The position numbers and the translations under genes were made by a program. Source: an uncultured Erysipelotrichaceae bacterium (GTDB taxonomy: Bacteria; Bacillota_I; Bacilli_A; RFN20; CAG-826). From it: a stretch of 64,000 nt of DNA. Below are positions 25,818-35,080 of the stretch, in pieces. The notes below the pieces were generated by a model that did not search any database, was not told the origin of the DNA, and saw nothing but the letters and a program-made list of their open reading frames with translations. How positions within the stretch are numbered: the stretch's first letter is position 1; each line of letters opens with the position of its first letter. The stretch is taken from the NCBI GenBank assembly GCA_900316365.1, contig ONCO01000005.1, forward strand, positions 1 through 64,000, given 5' to 3'.

Positions 25818-27209
25818 TTAATTTTTCTCTCCGGCTTGTAATTCTCCCGCATCCGCGACGACGTGATGGGGGATGGCTTTCCAAGTGATAGGAATGAAGA
25901 TGGCGATGAAATCGAGATAAGTTCCCACGATACCGCTGATTGGGTAGAGGAAGAGATATAAGAGACTTTGATACCACTTAAGGTGGACTCTCTTATGTTC
26001 TCTGACGATAACGATCAAACCGAAGACGAAGGAACCGATATAGGGCGAGATTAATTGGTTCATGACTATGAAGTTGATGAAGTTGTTCCAGTTATAGCCA
26101 TGATCCCCGGAAATTAGGAAGAAGATGATGGAGAGAATCTGGAATAAGAGGGAGTTGAAGAAGAGAATCTGGCCACGCGGGAAGATGGAGACCATGTAGT
26201 CGTACTTGCTCCAGGTTGGCTTATGGAAGAAGGACTTAAGGCATCTGCCGAAATAATTCCAGAAGGTGGATAGACGTCCTTTGGACCAACGTAATCTCTG
26301 TCTTACGTATAAGTAGAAGTGGGTTGGTTGCTCATCATAGAATTCCGCGGCCTCGCAGTAACCGGCCTTTTGATTATTGATGCCGATCTCCATGGTGATA
26401 TCCGCATCCTCGGTTAAGCCGATCCATTTCCAACCATCGTGGAAGATGTAGCTCCTAAAGGCCATGCCGCAACCTCTGCCCCAGTTGGAGGAGTTGAAGA
26501 CGGAACGCGGCCTGCCGTTGGAGACGCTGACTTCGTGGAGATGGATGCCGCACATCGCCGCGACCCAATGCTCGGACATGTTCTTGACGTTCGGGTAAGA
26601 AATCGCCGCGTCATAGTTTTCAGCCTGAAGGCAATCATTCATCTTGGAGACGTAATCAGGGGCTAGCACGTTGTCAGAGTCGAACAATATAAACGCGTAA
26701 TATTCCTTCTCGATATCCACGCCTTGGGATTTCATGTATTCAAAGAAATACTTGAGGGCGTATCCCTTTCTGGCTTCATCTGGATTGTTATATTCAACGA
26801 CGTTTGCTCCGGCTTCCCTTGCTAATTCCGCGGTCTTATCGGAGCAGTTATGGGCGACGACAAAGATATCGATGAGTTCCATCGGGTAATCCTGTTTCTT
26901 GCAGGATTCGACGAAATTGGCGATGACCTTCTCTTCGTTACGTCCGGCGGTGATTAAGGCGTAACGCTTATCCTTAGGCATCTCCTTATATTTCCTGGCT
27001 CTACCAAATAGGCCGATGACGAAATAGATGGTCTGGTAGATAGCAAAGAAAGATAGGAATGTGGCGATGCTAGAAAAGATAAGGTTTAACCACGCCTGCG
27101 CGGGTATAGGGGTGCCATCATGCACCGCCTTAAGCAAAAGGTCTAAGCCGAAAAGGCTGTAGAAGTAGTTCTTGATCCAGTTAACTATGTTATTCCAGAG
27201 TTCCGCCAT
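25818..27209 (-). CDS. Membrane glycosyltransferase, family GT2
   Basis: 463 residues. A hydrophobic span near 45-70 precedes a GT-A domain with ALITAGRNEEKVI, VVAHNCSDKT, the metal-binding DSDN, the acidic TEDAD and the QRLRWSKGR motif (Q-x-x-R-W), all typical of processive inverting GT2 enzymes such as cellulose, hyaluronan and poly-GlcNAc synthases. At least three spans follow. It likely polymerises or transfers sugars from a nucleotide donor at the inner face of the membrane. No neighbouring exopolysaccharide genes show which polymer. The ATG lies nine bases after a TATACT -10 box and has no ribosome site. Confidence 0.88.
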   Translation of the reverse strand: MAELWNNIVNWIKNYFYSLFGLDLLLKAVHDGTPIPAQAWLNLIFSSIATFLSFFAIYQTIYFVIGLFGRARKYKEMPKDKRYALITAGRNEEKVIANFVESCKKQDYPMELIDIFVVAHNCSDKTAELAREAGANVVEYNNPDEARKGYALKYFFEYMKSQGVDIEKEYYAFILFDSDNVLAPDYVSKMNDCLQAENYDAAISYPNVKNMSEHWVAAMCGIHLHEVSVSNGRPRSVFNSSNWGRGCGMAFRSYIFHDGWKWIGLTEDADITMEIGINNQKAGYCEAAEFYDEQPTHFYLYVRQRLRWSKGRLSTFWNYFGRCLKSFFHKPTWSKYDYMVSIFPRGQILFFNSLLFQILSIIFFLISGDHGYNWNNFINFIVMNQLISPYIGSFVFGLIVIVREHKRVHLKWYQSLLYLFLYPISGIVGTYLDFIAIFIPITWKAIPHHVVADAGELQAGEKN

Positions 27210-27218
27210 AACGGGGGT

Positions 27219-27224
27219 AGTATA
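27219..27224 (-). promoter_or_regulatory. -10 box of the GT2 gene, leaderless type
   Basis: TATACT on minus, nine bases before ATG 27209, with no Shine-Dalgarno sequence between. Confidence 0.45.
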
Positions 27225-27257
27225 GCAACGACGTCGACTTTCCTTAAGAAAAAGAGT

Positions 27258-27746
27258 TTATTCGCCTAGATGCCCTTCCTTTTCTAGTCCTTCGAAACCA
27301 TGTTGCCTTAAGACTTCGTATAAGGCTATCGCGACCGTGTTGGAGAGGTTTAGGGAACGTAGCCCCTCCTTCATCGGCATCCTCAAGCAGTGGTCCTCGT
27401 GTTCTTTTAATAAGTCCTCAGGTAGACCGATAGACTCCCTGCCGAACATCAAATAGACATCCCCGTCATAAGAGACGTCCGAATAAACGTGTTTGCCTTT
27501 CTTGGAGAAATAATAGATCTTCGCGTTTGGGTTAAGGAGATAGAACTCCGAGAGGTTCTCATAGACATGTAGATCCAAAGAATCCCAATAGTCCAAACCC
27601 GCGCGTTTCATATGCTTATCGTCAATGGAAAAACCCAAAGGCTTGATTAAATGGAGCGAGGCGCCTGTTGCGGCGCAGCTCCTGGCAATATTCCCGGTGT
27701 TTTGTGGGATCTCAGGTTCAAGCAAGACGATGTGTAAATGTGACAT
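27258..27746 (-). CDS. trmL: tRNA (cytidine/uridine-2'-O-)-methyltransferase TrmL
   Basis: 162 residues, the normal length for TrmL. A compact SPOUT methyltransferase with all three knot motifs: EPEIPQNTGNIAR near the start, LMFGRESIGLP and LRSLNLSNTVAIALYE. TrmL methylates the 2'-O of the wobble base (position 34) in certain leucine tRNAs using S-adenosylmethionine. It is a housekeeping gene and stands alone here. Only six bases separate a TATCAT -10 box from its ATG. Confidence 0.95.
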   Translation of the reverse strand: MSHLHIVLLEPEIPQNTGNIARSCAATGASLHLIKPLGFSIDDKHMKRAGLDYWDSLDLHVYENLSEFYLLNPNAKIYYFSKKGKHVYSDVSYDGDVYLMFGRESIGLPEDLLKEHEDHCLRMPMKEGLRSLNLSNTVAIALYEVLRQHGFEGLEKEGHLGE

Positions 27747-27752
27747 GAAATG

Positions 27753-27758
27753 ATGATA
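27753..27758 (-). promoter_or_regulatory. -10 box of trmL, leaderless type
   Basis: TATCAT on minus, six bases before the ATG at 27746. Confidence 0.45.
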
Positions 27759-27889
27759 TCACGGGACGAAAGACGCTTTAGTTTTTTCTTGTCTACATTA
27801 GCCTATTAATAAGCGATTTATTTATGCGGAGAATATCTAACTGCGCTACTATTAACGTCAATAAGTATCAAAAACTTAGGAGGTACGCC

Positions 27890-29833
27890 ATGAAAGCACC
27901 GAATAGATTTGCCTTGGTTTTAGCCGCTACATTTTTGCTTTCTTCCTGTAATGGAGAAACGCCTAAAGATAGTGGGGTTACCTCCAATCCGATTTCCTCT
28001 AGTGAGAGCAAGGCCTCTAGCTCTTCCTCTGCAAGTGGGAATAAGCCGTTAACGATGAATGCCACCGAAGCTAGCGGTGTGGCGCCTGTTGCCACTCTCC
28101 CTAGCATTGATACCAGCGTTCTTACCAAAGAAACCACCCAATCCACATATCAGGTCAATGAGGACATGATCATGATGGGTGATTTGTATCAGCATGGCGT
28201 GGAGATCACCACCGAGAAGAACGGAACCATCGATTTCAATTTCAATGGCGTCGTCATCTACGCCAATACGGATGACGGCAGGGCCTTCTATAACGTCAAC
28301 AAAGGGGTCACGGTGAATATCAACTTGATGGAGAACACCACCAACTATATCTACACCAACTCACCCGATGCCCACGCCATACAGATTAAAGGCAACCTTA
28401 ATATCTATGGTGCAGGCAAACTTGTCGTCGTTTCCGCCAATAAAGCCGCGATCAAGGTCTCTGGCTCCTTTAATGTCGAAGGCTCTAAGTTGGAGCTATC
28501 CGCCGGAACATACGGCATCAATGCTTCCAACGTTACGATCAAGAATTCCCAGATCGATGTTTTGACCGCCAAGAAAGACGGCATCCGCGCCGAGATGGAT
28601 GATATTGAGGTTAATGACGCCGCACATACTCAGAAACCAGCCTTCCCAACCGAAGATGGTTTCGTGAAATTAGAAGACAGCAATTATTCCTGTGTTGCGG
28701 CAGGAGATGGCATTCAGGCCTCCACCTTCGTTAACGTCAAAGGTGGCAGCATGAACATCGAAACCGCTGGCAGTTGGGTTAATTACAGCGCGGATAATAT
28801 CGCCGCTTATGACCTTAAGGACGATGACTTCAAGTGGACCCCAAGCGGGAGTTCCTATAAGAAAGTCGATAGCGACACGGTCGGAAATAATTACTCTAGA
28901 TACTACGCCTTCGCCCAGAGTTCTAAGGGCTTTAAGGTCGGTGGTCTTAACTACTATTACAAAGACGATTCCGCGACCACTTACGAATTGGTCTCCACCA
29001 GCTATAACCTAACCATCACCGACGAGGCTTACGTTACTTTGGTCACTTCCGATTCCGGGGCGAAAGTCGATTATGGCGATGTGCTTATTAATGGCGGATC
29101 CCAAGTTGAGATTAACGCCGGCAATAAGGGCATGGCCCCAGAACATGATTTCATCATCGATGGCGATAGAAGCGCCTTAACCGTCAGCAACTCCTTTGAA
29201 GGCGTTGAAGCGGCCCATATCTATTTTAAGAACGGCGTCACCAAGCTCTCCTCTAGCGACGATGGCATTAACGCGGCGACTGATTATCCAAATGACTCCA
29301 CCTATAACGATCTCTTGATCCAGATGGAAGGTGGCACTTTATCTTTACGCGCCGAAGGGGATGGCCTTGATTCCAATGGCGATATCAAACTCAACGGGGG
29401 AACCCTTCTTGTCGCTGGCCCGACTAGAGGTGGCAACGGCCCAATCGATGCAGGTGATAGGAACAAGGTCTATTTCAATGGCACGGATGTTATCTCCATC
29501 TCTTCCTCCAGCATGTTGGATTCTAATTCATATAGCAGTGACAGCGAGGCTTATACGATCGTCGTTGGTGGTTCCATCTCTAAGGGTACGAATGTTGCCT
29601 TGTTAGATAATGATGGCAATACCATCCTCTCTGCCGACGCTACCTGCAGCGGCGAAGCGGTTGTCTTCTCCTCCAGCAAGATTAAGAACGGATCCTATAA
29701 AGTGAAAATCGGTTCCACCGAGACCAACGTCACCGTTTCTTCTAAGATAACGACCTCTGGCATCTCCTCGGGAGGCGGCCCAGGCGGTGGCGGTGGTTTC
29801 CCCGGCGGAGGCGGCGGCCCTGGTGGCCGGTAA
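27890..29833 (+). CDS. Cthe_2159-like carbohydrate-binding lipoprotein with glycine-rich tail
   Basis: 647 residues from ATG 27890, which follows AGGAGGT. The lipobox is LLSSC (Cys20) with a short Ser/Ala linker. The long beta-helix domain has repeated ladders (GVTVNINLMENTTNYIY, IKGNLNIYGAGKL, KVSGSFNVEGSKL, DGINAATDYP, DGLDSNGDIKLNGGTL). This pattern is that of the Cthe_2159/DUF4353 family, a calcium-binding polysaccharide-binding beta-helix. The last 25 residues are almost all Gly and Pro. From the family it is inferred to bind plant cell-wall polysaccharide at the surface. Confidence 0.8.
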   Translation: MKAPNRFALVLAATFLLSSCNGETPKDSGVTSNPISSSESKASSSSSASGNKPLTMNATEASGVAPVATLPSIDTSVLTKETTQSTYQVNEDMIMMGDLYQHGVEITTEKNGTIDFNFNGVVIYANTDDGRAFYNVNKGVTVNINLMENTTNYIYTNSPDAHAIQIKGNLNIYGAGKLVVVSANKAAIKVSGSFNVEGSKLELSAGTYGINASNVTIKNSQIDVLTAKKDGIRAEMDDIEVNDAAHTQKPAFPTEDGFVKLEDSNYSCVAAGDGIQASTFVNVKGGSMNIETAGSWVNYSADNIAAYDLKDDDFKWTPSGSSYKKVDSDTVGNNYSRYYAFAQSSKGFKVGGLNYYYKDDSATTYELVSTSYNLTITDEAYVTLVTSDSGAKVDYGDVLINGGSQVEINAGNKGMAPEHDFIIDGDRSALTVSNSFEGVEAAHIYFKNGVTKLSSSDDGINAATDYPNDSTYNDLLIQMEGGTLSLRAEGDGLDSNGDIKLNGGTLLVAGPTRGGNGPIDAGDRNKVYFNGTDVISISSSSMLDSNSYSSDSEAYTIVVGGSISKGTNVALLDNDGNTILSADATCSGEAVVFSSSKIKNGSYKVKIGSTETNVTVSSKITTSGISSGGGPGGGGGFPGGGGGPGGR

Positions 29834-29850
29834 TCGCAATCAACCAACCA

Positions 29851-29875
29851 ACGTCCTCTTCGGAGGGCGTTTTTC
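29851..29875 (+). terminator. Terminator after the beta-helix lipoprotein gene
   Basis: ACGTCCTC-TTCG-GAGGGCGT followed by TTTTT; a UUCG tetraloop. Confidence 0.9.
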
Positions 29876-30141
29876 TATAATATCAGCCTACCATCGAAGT
29901 TTTTCGGCAATTAATAGGGGGTAGATTCATGATTCAGAAACGCCAAAAGTTTTCAAAACACCGAAAAGAAACCTTTCAAAACACCGAAAAGAAACCTTTC
30001 AAAACACCGAAAATGGATTATTTCCAAGTGCCGAAACGGCTGTGACTGGCCTATTAATTTGCCAAAATACAAAAACATAAAATCACCACTCCAACAGAAG
30101 CCTTTAATAGGGTAAAATTTTCTCTTGTTCGAGGAATCCAT
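29876..30141. other. Intergenic region with a short tandem repeat
   Basis: Apart from the 23-bp tandem repeat (listed separately) it contains only AT-rich sequence, the probable -10 TAAAAT near 30113 and the GAGGAA site for the gene at 30142. Confidence 0.5.
29951..30013. repeat. 23-bp tandem repeat, 2.7 copies
   Basis: The unit begins TTTCAAAACACCGAAAAGAA and is repeated without change at 29951, 29974 and 29997 (last copy 17 bases). Exact identity suggests recent slippage. It lies between a terminator and the next promoter. Confidence 0.9.
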
Positions 30142-31125
30142 ATGAATGAGAAAACGTACTCCGCTTTAGAGCTATTCCTATCGGTCTGCTTCATGGCCTT
30201 AGGCATCGTCGTCATGAGTCGCAGCGACTTGTTTGAGGGCTTTGTCCAATACGTCATGATTGGCTTCATCGCCGCGAAGATATTCATCATCGTCGGGAAG
30301 GCTTTCACTTATCAACTCAACAAGCCTTTCATGTTCGTGCAGGTGGCCTTAAACCTCGCGATCATCGTTTTGCTTTTCGTCTTCGAACAAGTTAACGCTT
30401 TGAGTTTTGTGGCATCGACTTCCTGCTTCGTCGATTTAGGGGTGAATATCATCCAGTCGTTCGTCTTCAAGAAGAGCTCCAACGAATTCCTGAGGACTTC
30501 TTTCTTCGGGATCGAGAATACGATCTACATCATCTTCACCATCATCTTTATCTTTAATAAGGACAGCGACTTATTGGCCACCGGCGTTCTCTTCGGCGCG
30601 ATCATCCTCTATAAAGGCATTGCCATCTGCTTGGGCAATAACTATATAAGGTTCCTTATCGATAAGACCGACTTCGGCAAAGCCATCCGCAGCGTGCATG
30701 GCTTAGACATCTTCTTCGGTTTATTAATCATCGCCATCATGTCCAGCTGCATCTTCCCTTACATTGAGCCTGAGGTATTCACCAATTATGAGGATGCGCT
30801 TTGGTATTGCTTTACCCTTATCACCACCATCGGCACGGGGGAATTCGTCGCCCATACCTCTTTAGGCAGGCTCCTCTCCGTCATCATCGGCTGCTATGGC
30901 ATCATCATCGTCTCCGTCCTTACGTCTTCCTTCGTCGTCTATTTAGGCAAAACCCACAAGAAGGCGGAGAAAGATAAGGTCAAGTGGGAGACTTCTTTGG
31001 CTAAAGATGAGGAACCAATCGTGGTGGTCGGTGAGGATGAAACCGAAAAGAAAGCCGCTTCAGTTAAACCAAAGCAGATCAAGAGGAAAAGTGATTCCTC
31101 AACCAAGAACAGCAAAAAGAAATAA
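30142..31125 (+). CDS. Potassium-channel-like membrane protein with altered selectivity filter
   Basis: 327 residues with about seven hydrophobic segments up to residue 270. The last two flank a pore loop, YEDALWYCFTLITTIGTGEF (filter 228-235), followed by a long span and a Lys/Glu-rich cytosolic tail. The place and context are those of the two-span ion channel pore (Ion_trans_2), but the filter reads TTIGTGEF where K+ channels have T-V-G-Y-G-D. The first four to five spans have no Arg/Lys ladder of a voltage sensor. GAGGAA lies six bases upstream of the ATG. Probably a cation channel; ion choice uncertain. Confidence 0.75.
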   Translation: MNEKTYSALELFLSVCFMALGIVVMSRSDLFEGFVQYVMIGFIAAKIFIIVGKAFTYQLNKPFMFVQVALNLAIIVLLFVFEQVNALSFVASTSCFVDLGVNIIQSFVFKKSSNEFLRTSFFGIENTIYIIFTIIFIFNKDSDLLATGVLFGAIILYKGIAICLGNNYIRFLIDKTDFGKAIRSVHGLDIFFGLLIIAIMSSCIFPYIEPEVFTNYEDALWYCFTLITTIGTGEFVAHTSLGRLLSVIIGCYGIIIVSVLTSSFVVYLGKTHKKAEKDKVKWETSLAKDEEPIVVVGEDETEKKAASVKPKQIKRKSDSSTKNSKKK

Positions 31126-31179
31126 GCTCGCTTTCACGCGTTGATTCGCTCTTATAAACGTATGTTTTTAATCGTGTTA

Positions 31180-31207
31180 AAAGGGGTGATTTGTCTTTAA
31201 CCACCCC
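31180..31207 (-). terminator. Terminator of the minus-strand membrane protein gene
   Basis: A GGGGTGG/CACCCC stem is followed by TTTTAA on minus. On plus the hairpin has no T-run. Confidence 0.55.
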
Positions 31208-31259
31208 TCGGTATACTTGATTTTTATTCCTTCTGGGTGCCGCTCCGTCAAAAAATCTA

Positions 31260-31979
31260 TTATTTTGCGTCAGTCGAATTATCGCTTTTCTTCGCCTCGT
31301 CCCGGTAACGGACTTCGAGGTTTCTTGGGTTCCAGAAGGCTCCGTTTAAGTAATATAGCAAGCAGCCGAATCCCACGCAGACGGAACGGACGATAAAGGA
31401 TCCAACCCATCTTCTTAACGCGTGTTCTGGGATCTCCCAACTGATCAAGGCCATAAGCCCATGGTAGAACAAGGAATGGATGATGGATGCGATCCAGATG
31501 CAGAGGATGAACTCCAGATAAGCGTTCCTTTTCTTTTTCTCCAGGGTTCTAAATAACCAAAGCATCACCCAAACCGCTAAGACGGTAGCGAAAGCCGAAA
31601 CCACATAGCCGATGATCTTTTGGCCATCGTCCCAGCTTAACGCTCCCTGGAAACTCCAAGTGGCGAACATCTCGATGATGGCGGAGACGATGATGGCGAT
31701 GACGGTGGAGACGGTTAGGCTCTTCGCGGAGGACACGCTATAATCCTTGGCTCTCCAGATGACCGTGAACATGAAGAGGGTATAGAGCATGGAATCGATG
31801 CCGAAAATCAACCATCCGGCGGTGATAGGCATGGTCGCGGAGTTATAGATATTCGCATTGATCGCGGCGCCTATAGCCACGGAAATAAGGGCTACCGAGT
31901 CATAGTAATGACGGAAAAAGAAGAGCAAGCCAAAACACGCGAGGGTGGCGAATAGAAGAATCAATAAAGACATGGTCAT
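31260..31979 (-). CDS. Multi-span membrane protein, unrecognised
   Basis: 239 residues with six to seven spans spread evenly over residues 3-215 and a short charged tail (YRDEAKKSDNSTDAK). GWLIFGIDSMLYTLFMFTVI is reminiscent of VUT/queuosine-precursor transporters, but other landmarks of that family are missing, so I leave it unnamed. Two in-frame ATG codons lie six bases apart and neither has a ribosome site. Convergent with the channel gene; divergent from the nucleotidase. Confidence 0.65.
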   Translation of the reverse strand: MTMSLLILLFATLACFGLLFFFRHYYDSVALISVAIGAAINANIYNSATMPITAGWLIFGIDSMLYTLFMFTVIWRAKDYSVSSAKSLTVSTVIAIIVSAIIEMFATWSFQGALSWDDGQKIIGYVVSAFATVLAVWVMLWLFRTLEKKKRNAYLEFILCIWIASIIHSLFYHGLMALISWEIPEHALRRWVGSFIVRSVCVGFGCLLYYLNGAFWNPRNLEVRYRDEAKKSDNSTDAK

Positions 31980-32363
31980 AGTGGTTAATGAGCATGCTTG
32001 ATGCTCGGAAGATTGTATTACTCTCCGCCTTTATTTTGTAGAAGCAGTTTTTCTTTGGCAAATGATGGGCTCTATGGCGTGGACGCGTCACATTTCTATT
32101 TCGGCGATCGTTTCGGGCCTTACATTTAGGAAGGAAGCTCGTTTCTTCCGTGATAGATGATCACGGCTTAATTACAGCAGTTATGCAGGCAAAAACATCA
32201 AAAATACGTACCACAGTACGAAAAAACGCGCATTTCGATTACATTTAGGCAAAGAACCCGGGAGTTTCGTATGTATAAACTCCTTTGCCACGCGTATGCG
32301 CTCCACGTACAATTGGTGCAGGCGCGATTCATATGTAACGTGCCTACGCGTTAGGAGAACATT
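31980..32363. other. Intergenic region with several hairpins and a structured leader
   Basis: Hairpins: GAGCAT/ATGCTC (31990-32006), CCGTGAT/ATCACGG (32148-32166), CGTAC/GTACG (about 32202-32215) and GGAGTTT/AAACTCC (32271-32293). TTACATTTAGG occurs twice (near 32114 and 32240). The last 70 bases form a possible leader structure for the nucleotidase gene. No open frame of note. Confidence 0.5.
32290..32351 (+). promoter_or_regulatory. Structured leader ending at the nucleotidase ribosome site
   Basis: ACGCGTA (32290-32296) pairs perfectly with TACGCGT (32345-32351) and encloses smaller GCGC/GCGC and ACGT/ACGT pairings. The closing stem touches the AGGAG site (32353-32357) of the gene at 32364, so folding could control translation. 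No known riboswitch consensus was matched. Confidence 0.4.
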
Positions 32364-35078
32364 ATGAAGAAAACCAAGTTTTTCTTAGCCTCCCTTTTGG
32401 CCATTGCCCTTTCTTCGTGCAATTTACGTAGCCCTGCAACGTCTTCGAATAAAGTAGCCGAAAGCTCTTTGCCTGGCGTTAGCTCTAATCTATTAACTAG
32501 TAGCAGCGAACACGAAACCCCGGAGTCATCCTCGAACGCACAATCTAGCTCCACTCAGAAGTCTAGCTCTGCTCAACCAGCGAGCTCTTCTCAACAGCCT
32601 GCCTCATCCTCGCAGCAGCCTGCGAGTTCATCCCAGCAACCTGCATCGTCTTCTCAGCAGCCATCTAGCTCTAGCCAACCTGCCAGTTCCTCTAATCCAC
32701 CGGCCTCATCTAGCTCTGCCTCTCAGCCATCCAGCAGCAACACGCCTGTTAAACCGACTACCGGATCTACGACCATTGATATCTTTGCTACCAATGACAT
32801 CCACGGCACCATCTCCGCGGAGGATGATGACGAAGTAGATATCGCCACGATGGCCACCTTCCTTAAGGCCAAAGGCGAAATGGAAAACACCCTCCTTCTA
32901 GACCAGGGCGATACCTGGCAGGGTTCCATCTATTCCAACTTCAATCACGGCGCATTATTAACCGATATCTTTAACTATGTGCATTACGACGCGAGAACCA
33001 TCGGTAACCATGACTTCGACTGGGGCATTGAGGCCTTAGAGCAGAACTCCGCGAGGAGCTTTGAAGGCTATAGGGTTCCGGTCTTAGCCGCGAATGTCTA
33101 TGACTATAACTTCGACACTAAGCAATTTGGTTCGACTCAGCAGAGCAACATCGGACAATCGACCGTCACCTATACCTTAGAGAATGGCGTTAAGGTCGGT
33201 ATCGTCGGCATCATCGGCATGAGCCAGATCACATCCATCAACTCCTTATATACCCATGACATCGGTTTCCTTGACCATATCGCCGTCCTTAAGAACGAGG
33301 CTAACGCCTTACGTCGAGAAGGATGCGATGTCGTCATCGCCACCTGCCATACTGGTCAGGCTGAAGTAATGGGTCAAAACCTCAGCGAATACTTTGACTT
33401 AGTCTTATGCGCCCATACGCACTTATTCGAGCATGCGACTGAGGATGATCTCCATTTCCTCCAGTTCGGCTCCGACAATAGGGGCGTTGGCAAAGTCACC
33501 TTAACATTCGACTACGAGACCAATAGCGTCACCAATACCACCTATAGCAACTTACTTAAGGGCGACATCGAGTCTAACGTCACGACCGTTGATTCTACCG
33601 TCACCAGAATGATCACCACCTATAGCGCCGAATGCGACGCGGAGGCGAATGTGGTGGTAGCCAATAACGTCAGCGGAACCTTTAGGAGCAACCAAGAAGC
33701 TCCTAACCTCATGGCCAAGGCAATCTATGATCAGGCCGTCAGCGAAGGACAGGATGTTGTCCTCTCTTACGTCAATAACGCGAGAACCGACCTTGGTCCT
33801 GGAACCTGGACCTACGCTGACCTATACAGCGCATTCCCATTCGATAACACCATCTACATCATGGATATATCCGGTTATGACCTGCTTAATGAGGTGACTA
33901 ACTATAACTGGGCATACCGTAATCCATCATTCACTCAGCCGATTGACTCCAATAGCACCTATCGCGTTGCCCTCCTCGACTATCTGGGATTCCATACGAA
34001 CGATCGACGTTCCTACAATTACTTCCCAAGCGCGAATGGCAATTATGTGGCGACATTAAGCAAGAACTACCGCCTTATCCTTAGGGATTGGCTCATCGCC
34101 CATGATTACGATAAGGGCACCGTGCTTAGCTCTAATTCCTATGCATCTAACGGCCTCTATGCCAGGAACGCCTATAAGACCGCGGTCAATTTCTATGATG
34201 GCGATACCCTCTTAGAGACCAGAGGCGGCTTCAGGGGAAGCAACCTCCTTGATGTCATTAATGGCTATGCCCCATATAAGATCGGCTATGAGTTCCTTAA
34301 CTGGAGCAAGGAGCTCTCTTATAACAGCGCGGTTACCTCCGAGGATAAGGTCGATAAATATACGATTAACCTCTACGCTAACTATCAGCCAACCGGCGGA
34401 AGTGCAACGGTAGAGGGATTAGTCAACAATGAGGTCTATGACTTTGGCTCATATATCGAACTTAACCTCAATGAGACTAAGGCTATCTCCCTTAATGCCA
34501 ATGGACACACCGTCGCGCCAAGTGACGTCGTTGCCGATCAAACCCGCTTAAGGACACATTCCGTTGATGGTTTGGTCCTTGTCGGTGGTGCTTCCTTAGG
34601 CACATCGGTCGTGACCCTCTCGCTTGATGGTCAAAACTATGGCTTCCTGTTCAATGTCGTCAACACCGTTGAATACACCAACCTCCAGCAATGCTATGAG
34701 ATGGCTAATGATTCCTGGGCAAACGTCAGGACACATGAAGATGGATCCTTCTTTACCAAGAAGCTCTCCTTCTATGCCGGAGTGGTCACTGTTGATAATA
34801 GCTCCAGGTTAATAATCAATATGGCCTATGACGCCTTCTTGATCGATAGCTTCTATTTGTATGACTTTGCAGAGTTTACCTGGGACTACGTCGATGGTAA
34901 CTGGAGTTATACAAGGGCTAATGCTTACCCACAAACTGGTATTACTGTTGCCGCTGGATACATGGTCTCTGCCGATAGGGGTGCTTGCTACTCTTATACC
35001 AACTCTAGGGCTGGCACGGTTACCTTAGAGGCCTGCTATGGCACGCTTCTTAGCAGTGTGCAGGTTCTAAATAACTAA
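32364..35078 (+). CDS. 5'-nucleotidase/2',3'-cyclic phosphodiesterase-type lipoprotein
   Basis: 904 residues: lipobox ALSSC (Cys19), a 110-residue Ser/Gln/Pro linker with four QQP(A/S)SSS units, then a metallophosphatase domain with the motifs FATNDIHGT, DQGDTWQGS, TIGNHDFDWG, ATCHTG and CAHTHLFEH. A 5'-nucleotidase C-terminal domain follows (VVLSYVNNARTDL, SAFPFDNTIY, ISGYDLLNEV). The last 250 residues form a beta-rich region with a Listeria-Bacteroides-like repeat (INLYANYQPTGG) and an Ig-like part. It should release nucleosides and phosphate from nucleotides outside the cell. The usual GNHEFD is GNHDFD here, with the metal His retained. AGGAG lies before the ATG. Confidence 0.88.
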   Translation: MKKTKFFLASLLAIALSSCNLRSPATSSNKVAESSLPGVSSNLLTSSSEHETPESSSNAQSSSTQKSSSAQPASSSQQPASSSQQPASSSQQPASSSQQPSSSSQPASSSNPPASSSSASQPSSSNTPVKPTTGSTTIDIFATNDIHGTISAEDDDEVDIATMATFLKAKGEMENTLLLDQGDTWQGSIYSNFNHGALLTDIFNYVHYDARTIGNHDFDWGIEALEQNSARSFEGYRVPVLAANVYDYNFDTKQFGSTQQSNIGQSTVTYTLENGVKVGIVGIIGMSQITSINSLYTHDIGFLDHIAVLKNEANALRREGCDVVIATCHTGQAEVMGQNLSEYFDLVLCAHTHLFEHATEDDLHFLQFGSDNRGVGKVTLTFDYETNSVTNTTYSNLLKGDIESNVTTVDSTVTRMITTYSAECDAEANVVVANNVSGTFRSNQEAPNLMAKAIYDQAVSEGQDVVLSYVNNARTDLGPGTWTYADLYSAFPFDNTIYIMDISGYDLLNEVTNYNWAYRNPSFTQPIDSNSTYRVALLDYLGFHTNDRRSYNYFPSANGNYVATLSKNYRLILRDWLIAHDYDKGTVLSSNSYASNGLYARNAYKTAVNFYDGDTLLETRGGFRGSNLLDVINGYAPYKIGYEFLNWSKELSYNSAVTSEDKVDKYTINLYANYQPTGGSATVEGLVNNEVYDFGSYIELNLNETKAISLNANGHTVAPSDVVADQTRLRTHSVDGLVLVGGASLGTSVVTLSLDGQNYGFLFNVVNTVEYTNLQQCYEMANDSWANVRTHEDGSFFTKKLSFYAGVVTVDNSSRLIINMAYDAFLIDSFYLYDFAEFTWDYVDGNWSYTRANAYPQTGITVAAGYMVSADRGACYSYTNSRAGTVTLEACYGTLLSSVQVLNN
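32592..32675 (+). repeat. Four in-frame 21-bp linker repeats with scrambled codons
   Basis: Four units encode QQPASSS, QQPASSS, QQPASSS and QQPSSSS, yet their codons differ at most synonymous positions. The amino-acid repeat is kept while the DNA is not. Confidence 0.9.
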
Positions 35079-35080
35079 TA

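Noticed and set aside
31260-31979. Queuosine precursor (VUT) transporter
   Set aside because: One span resembles the family but the other conserved parts are missing; left as unrecognised membrane protein.
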